From contig CAJNDS010000824.1 in assembly GCA_905221605.1 (NCBI GenBank), forward strand, positions 130,001 to 177,500: a stretch of 47,500 nt of DNA. Reading direction: 5' to 3'. Positions 33,534 to 43,247 of the stretch are shown here, piece by piece. The stretch's first letter is position 1. The number at the start of each line of letters is the position of its first letter. Source of the stretch: Symbiodinium natans (lineage: Eukaryota > Sar > Dinophyceae > Suessiales > Symbiodiniaceae). The translations under genes were made by a program, and so were the position numbers. Under the pieces are notes generated by a model. That model worked only from the letters and a program-made list of their open reading frames with translations, made no database searches and was not told the origin of the DNA.

Positions 33534-34900
33534 GGTTTATAAGGGTTCAGGGTTTAGGGTTTAGGGGGATTTAAGGTTTGAGCATAGTACGGACTCGAAG
33601 GTTTGGGGGTTTGGGGTCTCCTTGTGAGTTTCGGCAGTGGCAAGGCGTAAGGCGCCCCAAAGGCCTATCGGAGGATAGCAGAAGCTGGTGGCCTGAATTC
33701 ATTGGGCTGACAGCATGAGCTGTCGGGTCTTCCGTGCTGTTGGTAGAAACACTTCTGATTCTTGGCCCAGCTCGGGCCCTCTGAGACGTCTGAACCTTAA
33801 ACCCCACAAGGCCAGTACAGAAGAATCCACACCGTACGATGAGCAGAGTGCAGAGAGCCCGAGGAAGTCGATCTGGAAAGCGGTGACAGGGCGCCTTGGC
33901 AGAGAGACTTTTGGAGCTTCCGAATCCCAAAGAATCCTCACAAGAGTCCGCGGCCTGGCATCCCAACCACCTGCACCCCACTTCCCAGTGAGGTTCGAGG
34001 CGGGGTTTGTGCTGCCCGCTTGTTGCATGCCCAGGCCGACGCCGGCCTCGTGTGAGCTGAGCAGTGCTGAGTCGGATCTCAGAGGGCTACGGGCACAGTT
34101 TGGGTGCAGTTCAGGCTTCAGGATTCGTAGATTCTCGGCGAAGAGAGGCCGGGACTGGATAGCCCGAATATTCCTGTTGTGCTTCATTACGATTTCTATG
34201 ACTACGTTTAGTATGATTTGTATTTCTATTATCGTCGTGTTGTTGTGCATCCAGCAAGCAGCGGGTACAGGGAGTCCAGTCTTGGAGCATCTCGCCGGTA
34301 GGAGGGCCCAACTAAACCCACGCAGCTTTGCCAGAGCCGATCATTCCATCATGGTTTTCGGCTTGAAGGTATAGGCTTAAAGGCGGATGAGATGACATTC
34401 CCTCCCCCCCCAACCCCCACCCCATACTCAGAACTGGCAGAGCCGGCTGGAACGCATCGTTCGCTTGGCAGGGAGAGCAGAGAAAAGTCGCATCCCCAGC
34501 AGCTTCGTACGTTTCTCTGATCCCTGGCGAAATCCCGAACCCTAAGCCCCAAAATGTGAACTTCAACCGCGAATTCTCACCTGGAGGGAGGCAGGGCGGA
34601 AATTGCTGCAGCTCTGGCGGCACGCCCCATCATTACGCCCCTTGATGCTTAAGCCCTACTCACAGGCTCAAAGCCCAGGTCATGAAGCCCTAAGCCTTGA
34701 GCCTTTACCCTCGACAAAGAGCCCAATACCCCTTCATTCAGGAATCGACCTTTTCATTTATGTAGGGATCCTTCATCTGATTTAGGGTTGGGCTCCCCTC
34801 AGCCCAAAACCCCAAACCCGAAGCCCTACGCCCTAAACCCTAAGCCCTAAGCCCCAAACCCCCTAAGCCCCAAACCCGAAGCCCCTTCTGGCCGCGCCAG
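33534..34900. other. Region with telomeric patches and uncertain ORFs
   Basis: A TTTAGGG patch at 33546-33566 and CCCTAAG/CCCGAAG patches at 34800-34885. ORFs of 219 codons (33715-34374, plus) and 183 codons (33699-34250, minus) overlap in antisense. The plus one holds a hydrophobic run from an AT-rich stretch, IFLLCFITISMTTFSMICIS. Neither has a recognised motif, so I do not call either a gene. An ATG exon MVFGLK with a GTATAG donor near 34351 could be a start. Confidence 0.35.
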
Positions 34901-37900
34901 CTGCGGAGCCCGTGAAAGCGGTGGACTTCGCGAATGAGGCCGTCGCGGTTGTGGAGGCCTCCGATGTTGTCGAGAAGAGGATGAAGGGGGGCGTAGGGTT
35001 CAGGGTTTGGGGTTGAGGGTTTAGGGTTTAGGGGTTTAGGGTTTAGGGGTTTAGGGGTTTAGGGGTTTAGGGGTTTAGGGGTTTAGGGGTTTAGGGGTTT
35101 AGGGGTTTAGGGGTTTAGGGGTTTAGGGGTTTAGGAGAGCATGGGGGGCCCTGCAAACTTCCCGGGGTCACGTGCTTAGTGCGCGCTTCCCACTTCGATG
35201 ACTTCAACGCTGTTCTAGATTCGAAGCGGCTCACACCGGCACCCTGAACCCCTACACCCCCCCAAGACCCTAAACCCTAAACACCTAAACCCTAAACCCT
35301 AAACCCTAAACCCTAAACCCTAAACCCTAAACCCTAAACCCTAAACCCATACAGCCGCAGGTGGAGAAGGAGTGGGAGGGCGGCTTCGGTGACTCCTCCG
35401 ATGACGAGGCCTTTTTTTGGAGCCTTCAGCATCCATGCACCCAAAGCCCCAAAACCCTGGACGGTTCAGGGCTTTACATAGCTTCGTAGGGTTTGCGGGG
35501 TTTCGGGTTTAGGGTTTAGGGCCTAGACCTGGATCCGGTTTCCTAAAATTTTCCTCAGCCCTGAGAGGACGTCAGTGCAACGATCGCCAGACGAGGGGAG
35601 GAGGGGGCACCGAGGGCGGCTGTTGCTGGCCAATTTGTTTTGGGTTTAGGGTTTAGGGTTTAGGGTTTAGGGTTTAGGGTTTGAGGGAGGGCTTGGAGAT
35701 GGTTTGGGGCTTGCCTCTAGGGCCGGAGGGCCATGCAGAAGTGGACTTCTCTGCAAGTACCCTAAACCCTAAACCCTAAACCCTAAACCCTAAACCCTAA
35801 ACCCTAAACCCTAAACCCTAAACCCTAAACTCTAAACCCTAAATAAACCCTAAACCCTAAACCGTGTCAGCGATTCGGGGAGTCCTCTCCGGCTTTGCCA
35901 GGAGCGAAGGCGGCAGCTCAAGCAGCGCGAGGATGCCGTTGCCGGCCGACCCAGCAGGGAAGTGTGCAAAGCCAAGACTAATGGCAAAGCCCCGAGGTTT
36001 CCCAAGATTGTTCCCCTCCTTCTGGCTGCTACTTGCAATGGAAAGCCCCAAACAATCCCAAAGAATGTCGTTCGGATCTGGGAAGCCCGGGAGTAGCTGC
36101 AGGTGTAGGTGTAGGTGCAGGTCAAGGTCTAGGTCTAGGTGTAGGTCTAGGTGTAGGTGTAGGTGTAGGTGCACACCCATTCCCTTCCTCTCAAAGTTGC
36201 GCGCGCCACAAGGTCAACACTCACGGTCTGTCAAAACACAAGAAATCCAGACCATTTTCCTTTCCACACCCAAGCCTCAGAAACCTTAAGCCCTCGAGCC
36301 CTACAACTAAACTCCTCAACCTGAAGCCCTAAAATCCTTGAGACCCCAAAGCCCCCCAAACCTAAAGCCTGAAAGCCTTGAAGCCTCCCAACCCACTCTA
36401 CGGAAAATCAATGTACCCGAAACCGTCTACATATATAGGGGGTCCCGTCTCTCGAATCCGGGCATCTTCCTTGCGTCACGGGGCTGCTGCTTGGAGGTTC
36501 ATGGTACGTAATAGAATTGTACTTATAACCGAATTACAACCATAATAGGGCACTTAAAGGGCTTATAAGTGGGTTGTAAGTACAGTTATAATTGGGTAAT
36601 AATAGTACCATTGAGCCTCCAAGTGGGTCTCCGTTCCCAGGCGGCCACCAGCGCCACGTTCTCAGCCAAAGCCTCCCCCTCTCCGTCCTCGCCGGCGCCA
36701 AAGTCGCGGCCGAGCCAGGCTGTGGTTTATTTAGGGTTTGGGGTTTAGGGTTTGGGGTTTGGGGTTTAGGGTTTAGGGTCTCGGGGTTTCTGTAAGCCCT
36801 GAGCCCGGCACCTTAGAAGCCCCCAGATGCTCTAACTAAACGCCCTAAGCATAGCAAAACCCAAAGCCGTCTCCTCAAACCCTAAGCTTATTGTCCCCCA
36901 AACCCCAAGCCCCAAACCCCAAGCCCCAAGCCCCAAGCCCCAAGCCCCAAGCCCCAAGCCCCAAGCCCCAAGCCCCAAGCCCCAAGCCCCAAACCCAGAA
37001 CCCCAAACCCAAAACCCCAAACCCTAAACCCCAAACCCAAAACCCCAAACCCTAAACCCTAAACCCTAAACCCTAGACCCTAAACCGCTTCTCCCGAATC
37101 CCTGCACACCGCAGCCACCTGGCAGGTCGGTGCTCGGCGATCCCACGGCGGCTCGGATACGATGGACACCTCCGAGTCGAGCCCTGGGGCCAAGTCTCAT
37201 GGGTTTAGGGTTTAGGGTTTAGGGTTTAGGGTTTAGGGTTTAGGGTTTAGGGTTTAGGGTTTAGGGTTTAGTTGAAGGGAGGGGTCGGAGGGCACTCTTG
37301 CTTGTTTCTTGATTGTTTCGGGAGGGGAGTTGGGGGAGGGGGGGTTTGGGTATCAGAACTTTTGGATTTCTGGGGGCTCTGGCGCTTGCGAGGCAGCTCA
37401 CACACTCGCTCCCAGATCCTCGCGCGATCCAGGACAGGTCAGGGCAAGGGAGCCCTCGACCCTAAACCCTAAACCCTACACCCTAAACCCTAAACCCTAA
37501 ACCCTAAACCCTACTTTCGAGGGTCTTCTCTAGCAAGCAAGAGACATGCTGGGAGGAGCTTCATCCGAAGAGGCGCCGCGCCTGGGCATCCTTGGGCTCG
37601 GGCTTTAGAGGCGTTGGGAGTCAGAGGAAGAAGCGAGAAAGGGAATCCCGACCCGAAACCCTAAGCCCTAAGCCCTAAACCCTGAACCCTAAACCCAAAA
37701 CCCAAAACCCTAAACCCTAAACCCTAAACCCTAGAGCCACACGCCTCGAAGCCCCCTCACGCCCTCCCTTACGACCCCCCCCTCCTGCAAGATCTCATGG
37801 CGAAGTGCTGGAGGGCTACCTTCGGATGCCCGGAGCTCGGCCCATTTGCCCCTGGAAGCGGTTTAGGGTTTAGGGTTTAGGGTTTAGGGTTGAGGGTTTG

Positions 37901-38098
37901 GGGTTTAGCGCTTTTTCGGGCCTCTTTCCTTTGGGCCTCGCCTGTGAGGGTCTTAGAAGGGGCTTAGGCTCCCACACAGGAGCCAGGGTGTTGGGAGCAC
38001 AAGAAGCTTCTTTCCTAGCAAAGCCTAAGCCCAAGAAGCCTTTGGATCCGAAGCACCCTCAGAAAGAGGGGATGTTAGCGGGTTACCAGTCGCCATGA
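34901..38098 (+). CDS. Acidic, Ser-rich multi-exon gene, function unknown
   Basis: Exons: 34901-34992 (AEPVKAVDFANEAVAVVEAS), 35361-35408 (VEKEWEGGFGDSSDDE), 35568 to about 35624 (DVSATIARRGEEGAPRAAV), 35902-35961 (ERRRQLKQREDAVAGRPSRE, helical), 36641-36718 (ATFSAKASPSPSSPAPKSRP), 37126-37193 (HGGSDTMDTSESSPGAK), 37792-37860 (SHGEVLEGYLRMPGARPICP) and 37987-38098 (LAKPKPKKPLDPKHPQKEGM; TGA 38096-38098). Every join has a phase-compatible GT, GC or GA donor. The intron 37194-37791 is flanked by an 8-nt direct repeat. The first exon needs one carried base, so a 5' exon is missing; the preceding cluster could supply it through a GTGCTTAGGG donor near 33526. A GT at 38082 would join in phase to 38255, so this may be the N-terminal part of the membrane protein downstream. 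Confidence 0.6.
34994..35135. repeat. TTTAGGGG array at an intron 5' end
   Basis: About 17 units, mostly 8-mer TTTAGGGG rather than 7-mer TTTAGGG, starting at the donor of exon 34901-34992. The homogeneous 8-mer variant suggests local array amplification. Confidence 0.9.
35265..35348. repeat. CCCTAAA array at an intron 3' end
   Basis: About 11 units ending 12 nt before the exon at 35361. Confidence 0.95.
35757..35866. repeat. CCCTAAA array
   Basis: About 15 units upstream of exon 35902. The partner TTTAGGG array at 35640-35682 follows exon 35568. Confidence 0.95.
36098..36171. repeat. GGTGTA/GGTCTA hexamer array
   Basis: Twelve hexamers of the type AGGTGTAGGTCTAGG in an intron. Translated, they give Arg/Cys or Gly/Val dipeptide ORFs that are artefacts. 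The unit is not telomeric. Confidence 0.85.
36490..36623. mobile_element. MITE/introner, family 2
   Basis: 134 nt bounded by CTTGGAGGTTCATGGTAC on the left and the near-complement GTACCATTGAGCCTCCAAG on the right. The AT-rich middle contains mirror segments (TGTACTTATAACC and GTAAGTACAGTTATAATTGG). It ends 17 nt before the exon at 36641 and so occupies an intron 3' region. GCTGCTG precedes this copy and the copy at 40120. Confidence 0.85.
36896..37000. repeat. CCCCAAG array
   Basis: About 14 perfect CCCCAAG units, a telomere-like variant, followed by CCCCAAACCC and CCCTAAA units to 37085, then exon 37126. Confidence 0.9.
37194..37791 (+). other. Telomere-repeat-bearing intron flanked by an 8-nt direct repeat
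   Basis: A 598-nt GT-AG intron. TCTCATGG occurs at 37195-37202, just inside the donor, and at 37793-37800, just inside the next exon. Excision joins GAK to SHGEVLEGY in phase. The intron starts with ten TTTAGGG units (37202-37270) and holds CCCTAAA units at 37460-37515 and 37650-37735. The repeat looks like a target-site duplication, as if the whole intron arrived as an insertion. Confidence 0.7.
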
Positions 38099-38254
38099 TT
38101 TAGGCTGCGCCGTCCGTTTGAGTTGGGCTGCAAGCCCGCCCTAGACCCCAAGCCCCAAACCTTAAACCCTACAAGACCCGAAAGCTTGAACCCCGAAAAC
38201 CCGGAATCAAGCAGTTCAGCAGGGTGTTGCCAAAGGGGGGCCCTCCCTTGCCAG

Positions 38255-41200
38255 GGTACGGTGGCTTCCTCGCTTTTACCCTGCTCCACTTCGGGGACTT
38301 CATCCTCCGCGCCTGGGGGCCCGAGGGTCTGGAGTGGAGTATCGATTGGTTTAAGGTTTAGGGTTTAGGGTTTAGGGTAGCCCTTGACTGCGTCTATCAA
38401 ACAGAATCGTTTTCCGAGACTCCCAAATGCTGAGCCCTGCACCCTAGAACCGTAAACTTCGAACCCTTAACCCGAAGCCCTCAAGCAGCCTCCTGGAGAA
38501 AGCTATTTGTCCAATACTGGGAACAAAGTGAGCCTGGAGGGTGATAATTCTATGGTGCTGCAGCGGCTATCATACAGGTGCCATAAGTACTGTAAGGACA
38601 CTTCTCGACAACACGTTCTATTTTTCGAGGTCCTTTGTGTAGCCGGCACCGATATGGGTACCCAAAAGGGACAAGTACTTCTCAGAACTGACCATAATGC
38701 TATAGTAGCTCTCCTTTCGAGCTAGATATTGGGGGGCAGGGTGGGTGGGGGGTACCTTGGGAGAGTGCAGACAGGGCGCACCGTCGTCACAGGCGTGTGT
38801 GTCAGTTTGGCCAGAGGGTCCTCCGAAGTTGAGCTTCGTGGCGTTGTTCTTCCCCCAATTTATATCGCCTGTGGAAAGTCGCTTCCTGCAGGTCCCCCGC
38901 ATGACCACAGCAACTTTGGGCCACATGGGCAGCTCAGGTGTGGAGCATTGCCGAGTACATCGAGCTCGGGCTCAAAATTCCAGCGTTCGTGTGCCTGGTG
39001 CCCTTGCAGGCACGAGGGGCCGGCGGCCGGCAGTGATCTCAGATTGCAAACCCTAAACCCTAAACCCTAAACCCTAAAACCTAAACCCTAGACCCTAGAC
39101 CCTAGACCCTAAACCCTACAAGGTTTGTAGCAACTCCTGGTTGCAACAGGTAATCGGGGCCCTGCTATCCATCTACATCACGCCCTCGCCTCGGAGAGGA
39201 TCTCCGCGCTCTTGGTTCTTGGGGGGTTCACGGCTTTGTGTGGGCAGCCTTGGAGGTTTCACGATGCGGACGTGCTCCTCATCCTGCACAATACCTCGGG
39301 GTGGTCGCAGCCTAATTCATTTTTTACCTTCTCGTGCTGCTGCAGATAGCCCAAGGACGTGGTCTGTCGTCACGTAAACGTGGGGGTCAGGTCACAAGGA
39401 ATCCAAACGTGGTAACCGCCGGTAGCCAAAGCAGAGCATATACCGAGCCAAAGACAACATAGATTTTGACATTGCGGCGTCGTCCCTGCATGCTGCTGCA
39501 GGCAGAAGGTGTGTGTTGCTGTCCTCTCCTTCATCTTCCTTGGCTGCTGCCAAATCATTCAGGCCAGGAGGGCTGACTTCATAGAATGAGCTCAACATGA
39601 TACCTGCCGTGCAGCACCCCCTGTCTCCCTCTCTCATTAACACAGGTCTCTCTCTCTCTCTCTTCTTTCGCTCTCTCGCTCTCGCTCTCTCGCTCTCTCG
39701 CTCTCTCGCTCTCTCGCTCTCTCTCTTTCTCTCTCTTTTCGCTGTGTTTCTGTCTTCTCGTCCCTCTCGCTCTAACTCTTCCCTCAGTCTTTGGGTTTCT
39801 CATTGTCTTTTTGCTTCTGCGAACCCGCCCACGCACGCACCCGCCCACCGGCTCACTCACTCACTCACTCCAGCCCCGCGACTTCCTGCCTGGTTAGTAG
39901 GGAATGAAAGAATGGTAGCAATAGTAGCTACAATAGTGGTTCATTCTTTCATTCCCTACTAACCAGCAGTAAGATTAGTGAGAGCTGCACAGTTGCAACA
40001 AGGAGGGGGGTCCGGCAAAGATCGCAGGTGAAGCGTGCGTGGTCACGGCAGCTGCACGATGCAGAGGCTGGGCATTGAACCCCCCCAAGCCTGGACGCAG
40101 CTCCAGCAGCCAGCTGCTGCTTGGAGGTTCATGGTACCTAATAACCCAATTATAACTGTACTTTGAACCCAATCATAGCCATAATCGGGCACTTAAGGGG
40201 CGTATGAGTGGCTTAGAAGTACAGCTATAATTGGGTTGTAAGTCCGATGAACCTCCAAGTAGGTTGTGATCGAGATGTCTGACAACGACTTGGGCGTTGA
40301 GCGGAAGGAGAGGGGGCTTTGCTGTAGCTGCCCAAACCCTAAACCCTCAAACCCCAAGCCCAAAGCCAAAACCTGAAGCTTCTACACCCCTCAACCCTTC
40401 AACCCTAACACCCTAAACCCTTAAAAACTCTAGAAACCCTAGAAACCCCAGAAACCCTAAACCCAGAAACCGAAGAACCTACCAAATATAGGGGTTTACC
40501 CTCAAAAAACCCTGCTTAGCAGCCGAAAACCCGACCGAGCCAGGAGTCCACCTACGACGAGCGGGCGGCCAACGCCTCGAGCCTCCACGACTTCGGGGCG
40601 GCCGAGGTGGGATAGAAGACTTATGGGGTTTAGGGTTTAGGGTTTAGGGTTTAGGGTATAGGAAGGGGGTTTAGGGTTTCCGAAATTAGGGGTACAGTAT
40701 TGGGGTCCTCTTTATCAGGGGATTTTACCCTTCGGGGACTCTATTTGGGGTCCCGCGTCTTCGTAAACGCCCAAAAACCCTACTTGGAAGTTGGCTATAA
40801 GTCGACGTATGATTGGGGCCTTTAAGTACCCATAAACCTCCAAGTATGAAACCTAAACCCCCTAAACCCTAAACCCTAAACCCTAAACCCTAAACCCTAA
40901 ACCCTAAACCCTAAACCCTAAACCTAAACCCTAAACCCCCTAAACGCCCTCATGTCCTCTCGCTCAGCGCATCACCCCGGTGGCGCTGCTGACCGGGGTC
41001 CCCTTCTTGCTGGTTCACTCCATGAACTCCGCGGCGTGCCCCTGCTCCGGAGGAACTCTCCGGAAGTCCCTTCGGAATTTTTTTCTGGGGCGTTTGGGGC
41101 TTATTTTGGGGTTTGCTCGGCGTTTTGTGGAGGGTTAGTTAGGTTTAGTGGAGTGTATTAGCGGTGTGAGTGAGGGTTTAACAGATACGTCCGAGCTCAA

Positions 41201-43224
41201 GTCTACACTTATTATCTTGGTAGTCCCACACAACAGGACCTCAGCTCCCCCATTGTGTTAGCCCAAGAGGGGGTTATTCGTCTAAAATTAGGGTCGGCCT
41301 CTTGCAAAGACATTCCACGACACATGGCGGCAGCTGTTTCGGGCGGTTTTCTGCGAAGTCCCAGCACACACACACACACCTCACTCAGCACAGGTACGTG
41401 CAGATGCAGTCAGGCCACAAGTGGCTGATCTCCTGGTGGCTCACCACCGTGGTGCTGATCTTGACAGTCAGCTTCGGGACCCCTCTCTGCTAGGCTCCTC
41501 ATTTGCCGCATCTGGGGGTTTCCGACAGTGCGAGGGGGTACCTTATCGGGGGCCTTAATGTAGGGAGTCCTGCTATTTTGGGGTCTATTCGGGGTCCCGT
41601 GTTTTTCGTAAACCCCAAACCTTGCACTTTTCCCACCCAGATGCGCCCGGCCGCGCAGGATTGTGGACATCGATGTCTCGGTTTCCTCCTATGTGGTGAA
41701 GCGCTACCAGATGAACTCCCAGGCACGCGATGGAAGCTCAAGGGGGAGGAAGGGGGGGTGGGATCTGCAGGGTTGAGTTACAGCTGTATGCGACAGTTTC
41801 AGGCATACAAGATTTCTCACTCGTGCCTCCTTCCTCAAGCCCAAGACATCAGTCCTGGAACCTAGTGCGGCGAAACTCTGAGATCTTGCCCCAAACCCCA
41901 AAACACCCCGAAACACCCCAGCACTCGCCCATGTGCCCAGAGCCGGATCCCTCGCTGGATACAGCGCCTCTTCAAGCTGCTGCACGTGCTCTTCCGCCTG
42001 AGTGAGGCGGCTGGCTGGAGTTGCTGTTTCGAGGAAACCCTAAACCCTAAACACCAAACCCCAAACCCTACACCCTAAACCCTGTGGGGGGAATGGGGGT
42101 TTGGGTTTGCAATGGAGTACCGAAGACCTCTCAGCCAACCTCAGCCAACCTCCAAACAGGCAAGCCGGAGCCCAAACTCCAGACACGAAGCATCTGCTCG
42201 TGTTGCTAGGGGAGCCCCAAGCCGCCCTAACCCTAAACCAAGTGCTAAACCTGGCCAAGGTTATAAGGACTGGGTCCAGTCTCGGGGGTGTTGTGTTGGG
42301 GGGAGGGGGGCTTTCGCGCACGACCCGGTCAGGGAGCGAGGTCTGTCAAGACGCTACTACAATATGCACCGATATTCGAGAATGACTAATGTGCTATGAC
42401 TGTCTAATGTACCATGGCTGCAGTAGAATACCAACCCGTAGACACCCCATCCGAGCGAACAGTTTGTGCAGCGCAGGTTTGTCTGCGACTCCAAGTGCTG
42501 GTGAGCCTGGTCACGGTTCACAACCTTCTCCGGCAGCAGCAGCAAGAGGCTGACAATGAGTTTCGATATGGGAAGTCTTTAAAAAGGAGGTAAGGGACCA
42601 TATTCAGGGACCATATAACCACCCTTAGATGACAGGGTTCTTAAGGGAGGGTCCCTGAAGAACTCTATAGTTTCGGGTTGGGATTTCGGGTTTCGGATTG
42701 AAACCCAAAGCGCTCTGGACAAAAAACGCCCTAAATCTGGTACGCAGGAGCTGGGGCCCAACAACACAGGACAGATCGGCAGCACGAGCCAGGACCAAGC
42801 ACAGTTGGATGGTTTAGGGCTTATGACTGTGAAGTTTGTGGAGTTTTGATGAGTTTTGGGTTTGAGGACTGCTCAGGGGGTTGTGGAGTTTAAGTTTAAG
42901 CTTCAGGGGTCTAGAGGCTTAGGTGTGTTGCTTTTTTGGATGAAGGGCTCCTCGGTGCCCAGGAGGTCTGGGTGCTGATCGTCCTGGTGCTTGCCGACTA
43001 CTGCGCGAGACTCTTCAGGGGGAGGGGGGTTCATCTGAGCTATGACTATGTTTCAAATTTTAGTTTAGGCTCGCAAGGAGGCCCATGCCAAGCAAGCTTC
43101 AGAACGCCAGCCGGGTGTGCTGCCCACCAAAAGAAAGTCGGCTGCACGTCTGGAGGCACATTTCAGTCGTCTCAAAGTCTTAGGCGTTTTCTCTGCTCTT
43201 CCCCTGCGCCCCCTCCTCTCGTAG
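38255..43224 (+). CDS. Multi-pass membrane protein, at least 17 exons, family not recognised
   Basis: Phase-compatible exons: 38255-38343, 38938-39009, 39150-39198, 39346-39373, 39502-39583, 40028-40063, 40101-40118, 40263-40307, 40544-40606, 40968-41035, 41394-41477, 41641-41722, 41941-42001, 42160-42189, 42472-42557, 42748-42807, 42963 to about 43019, 43078-43224. Hydrophobic helices in order: GFLAFTLLHFGDFILRAW; GLKIPAFVCLVPLQ joined to VIGALLSIYI; VCVAVLSFIFLGCCQII; VALLTGVPFLLVHSM; WLISWWLTTVVLILTVSFG; a basic amphipathic RWIQRLFKLLHVLFRL; LQVLVSLVTVHNLL; VWVLIVLVLADYCARLF. Between them are soluble segments such as ESTYDERAANASSLHDFGAA and RIVDIDVSVSSYVVKRYQMN. Six to eight helices suggest a channel or transporter, an inference from topology only. 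The last exon is ambiguous (three frames open). Stop TAG 43222-43224 lies only 23 nt before the CNOT3 ATG. Confidence 0.65.
39640..39735. repeat. CT/CTCG microsatellite
   Basis: Pyrimidine-rich TCTCTCGCTC repeats in an intron of the membrane-protein gene. The Ser/Leu ORFs on the plus strand and Glu/Arg ORFs on the minus strand here are artefacts. Confidence 0.9.
39890..39966. mobile_element. Perfect 25-nt inverted repeat (foldback)
   Basis: CTGGTTAGTAGGGAATGAAA continuing to GAATG at 39890-39914 is perfectly complementary to 39942-39966, around a 27-nt loop. A related half-site, CATTCCTTCATTCCCTACTG, occurs at 24724-24743. It lies in the intron between the exons at 39502 and 40028. Confidence 0.8.
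40119..40262 (+). mobile_element. Introner intron, family 2, complete copy
   Basis: A 144-nt GC-AG intron that is essentially the whole element. It starts GCTTGGAGGTTCATGGTACC and ends GATGAACCTCCAAGTAG. Removal joins LQQPAA to VVIEMSDNDLG in phase. Terminal inverted repeats of about 17 nt match copies at 36490 and 46393. This ties the MITE family directly to intron gain. Confidence 0.8.
40783..40844. mobile_element. Short internally deleted family 2 copy
   Basis: 62 nt beginning CTTGGAAGTTGGCTATAAG and ending AAGTACCCATAAACCTCCAAG. Both termini match the family, and most of the interior is missing. In the intron between the exons at 40544 and 40968. Confidence 0.75.
40857..40945. repeat. 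CCCTAAA array at an intron 3' end
   Basis: About 12 units ending 23 nt before the exon at 40968. The partner TTTAGGG array at 40627-40657 follows exon 40544-40606. Confidence 0.95.
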
Positions 43225-43247
43225 TCTTAAAAGGGGCCCCTTACGCC

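Noticed and set aside
33699-34374. Overlapping ORFs of 219 (plus) and 183 (minus) codons
   Set aside because: Antisense to each other with no motif. The hydrophobic run in the plus ORF comes from an AT-rich patch.
39579-39962. Ser/Leu-rich and Arg/Glu-rich ORFs
   Set aside because: Products of a CT microsatellite. The real exon here is 39502-39583 in the frame containing VCVAVLSFIFLGCC.
42136-43240. Voltage-sensor or proton-channel identity for the membrane protein
   Set aside because: VWVLIVLVLADYCARL superficially resembles a first helix of such channels, but no Arg-repeat voltage-sensor helix is present in the exons.
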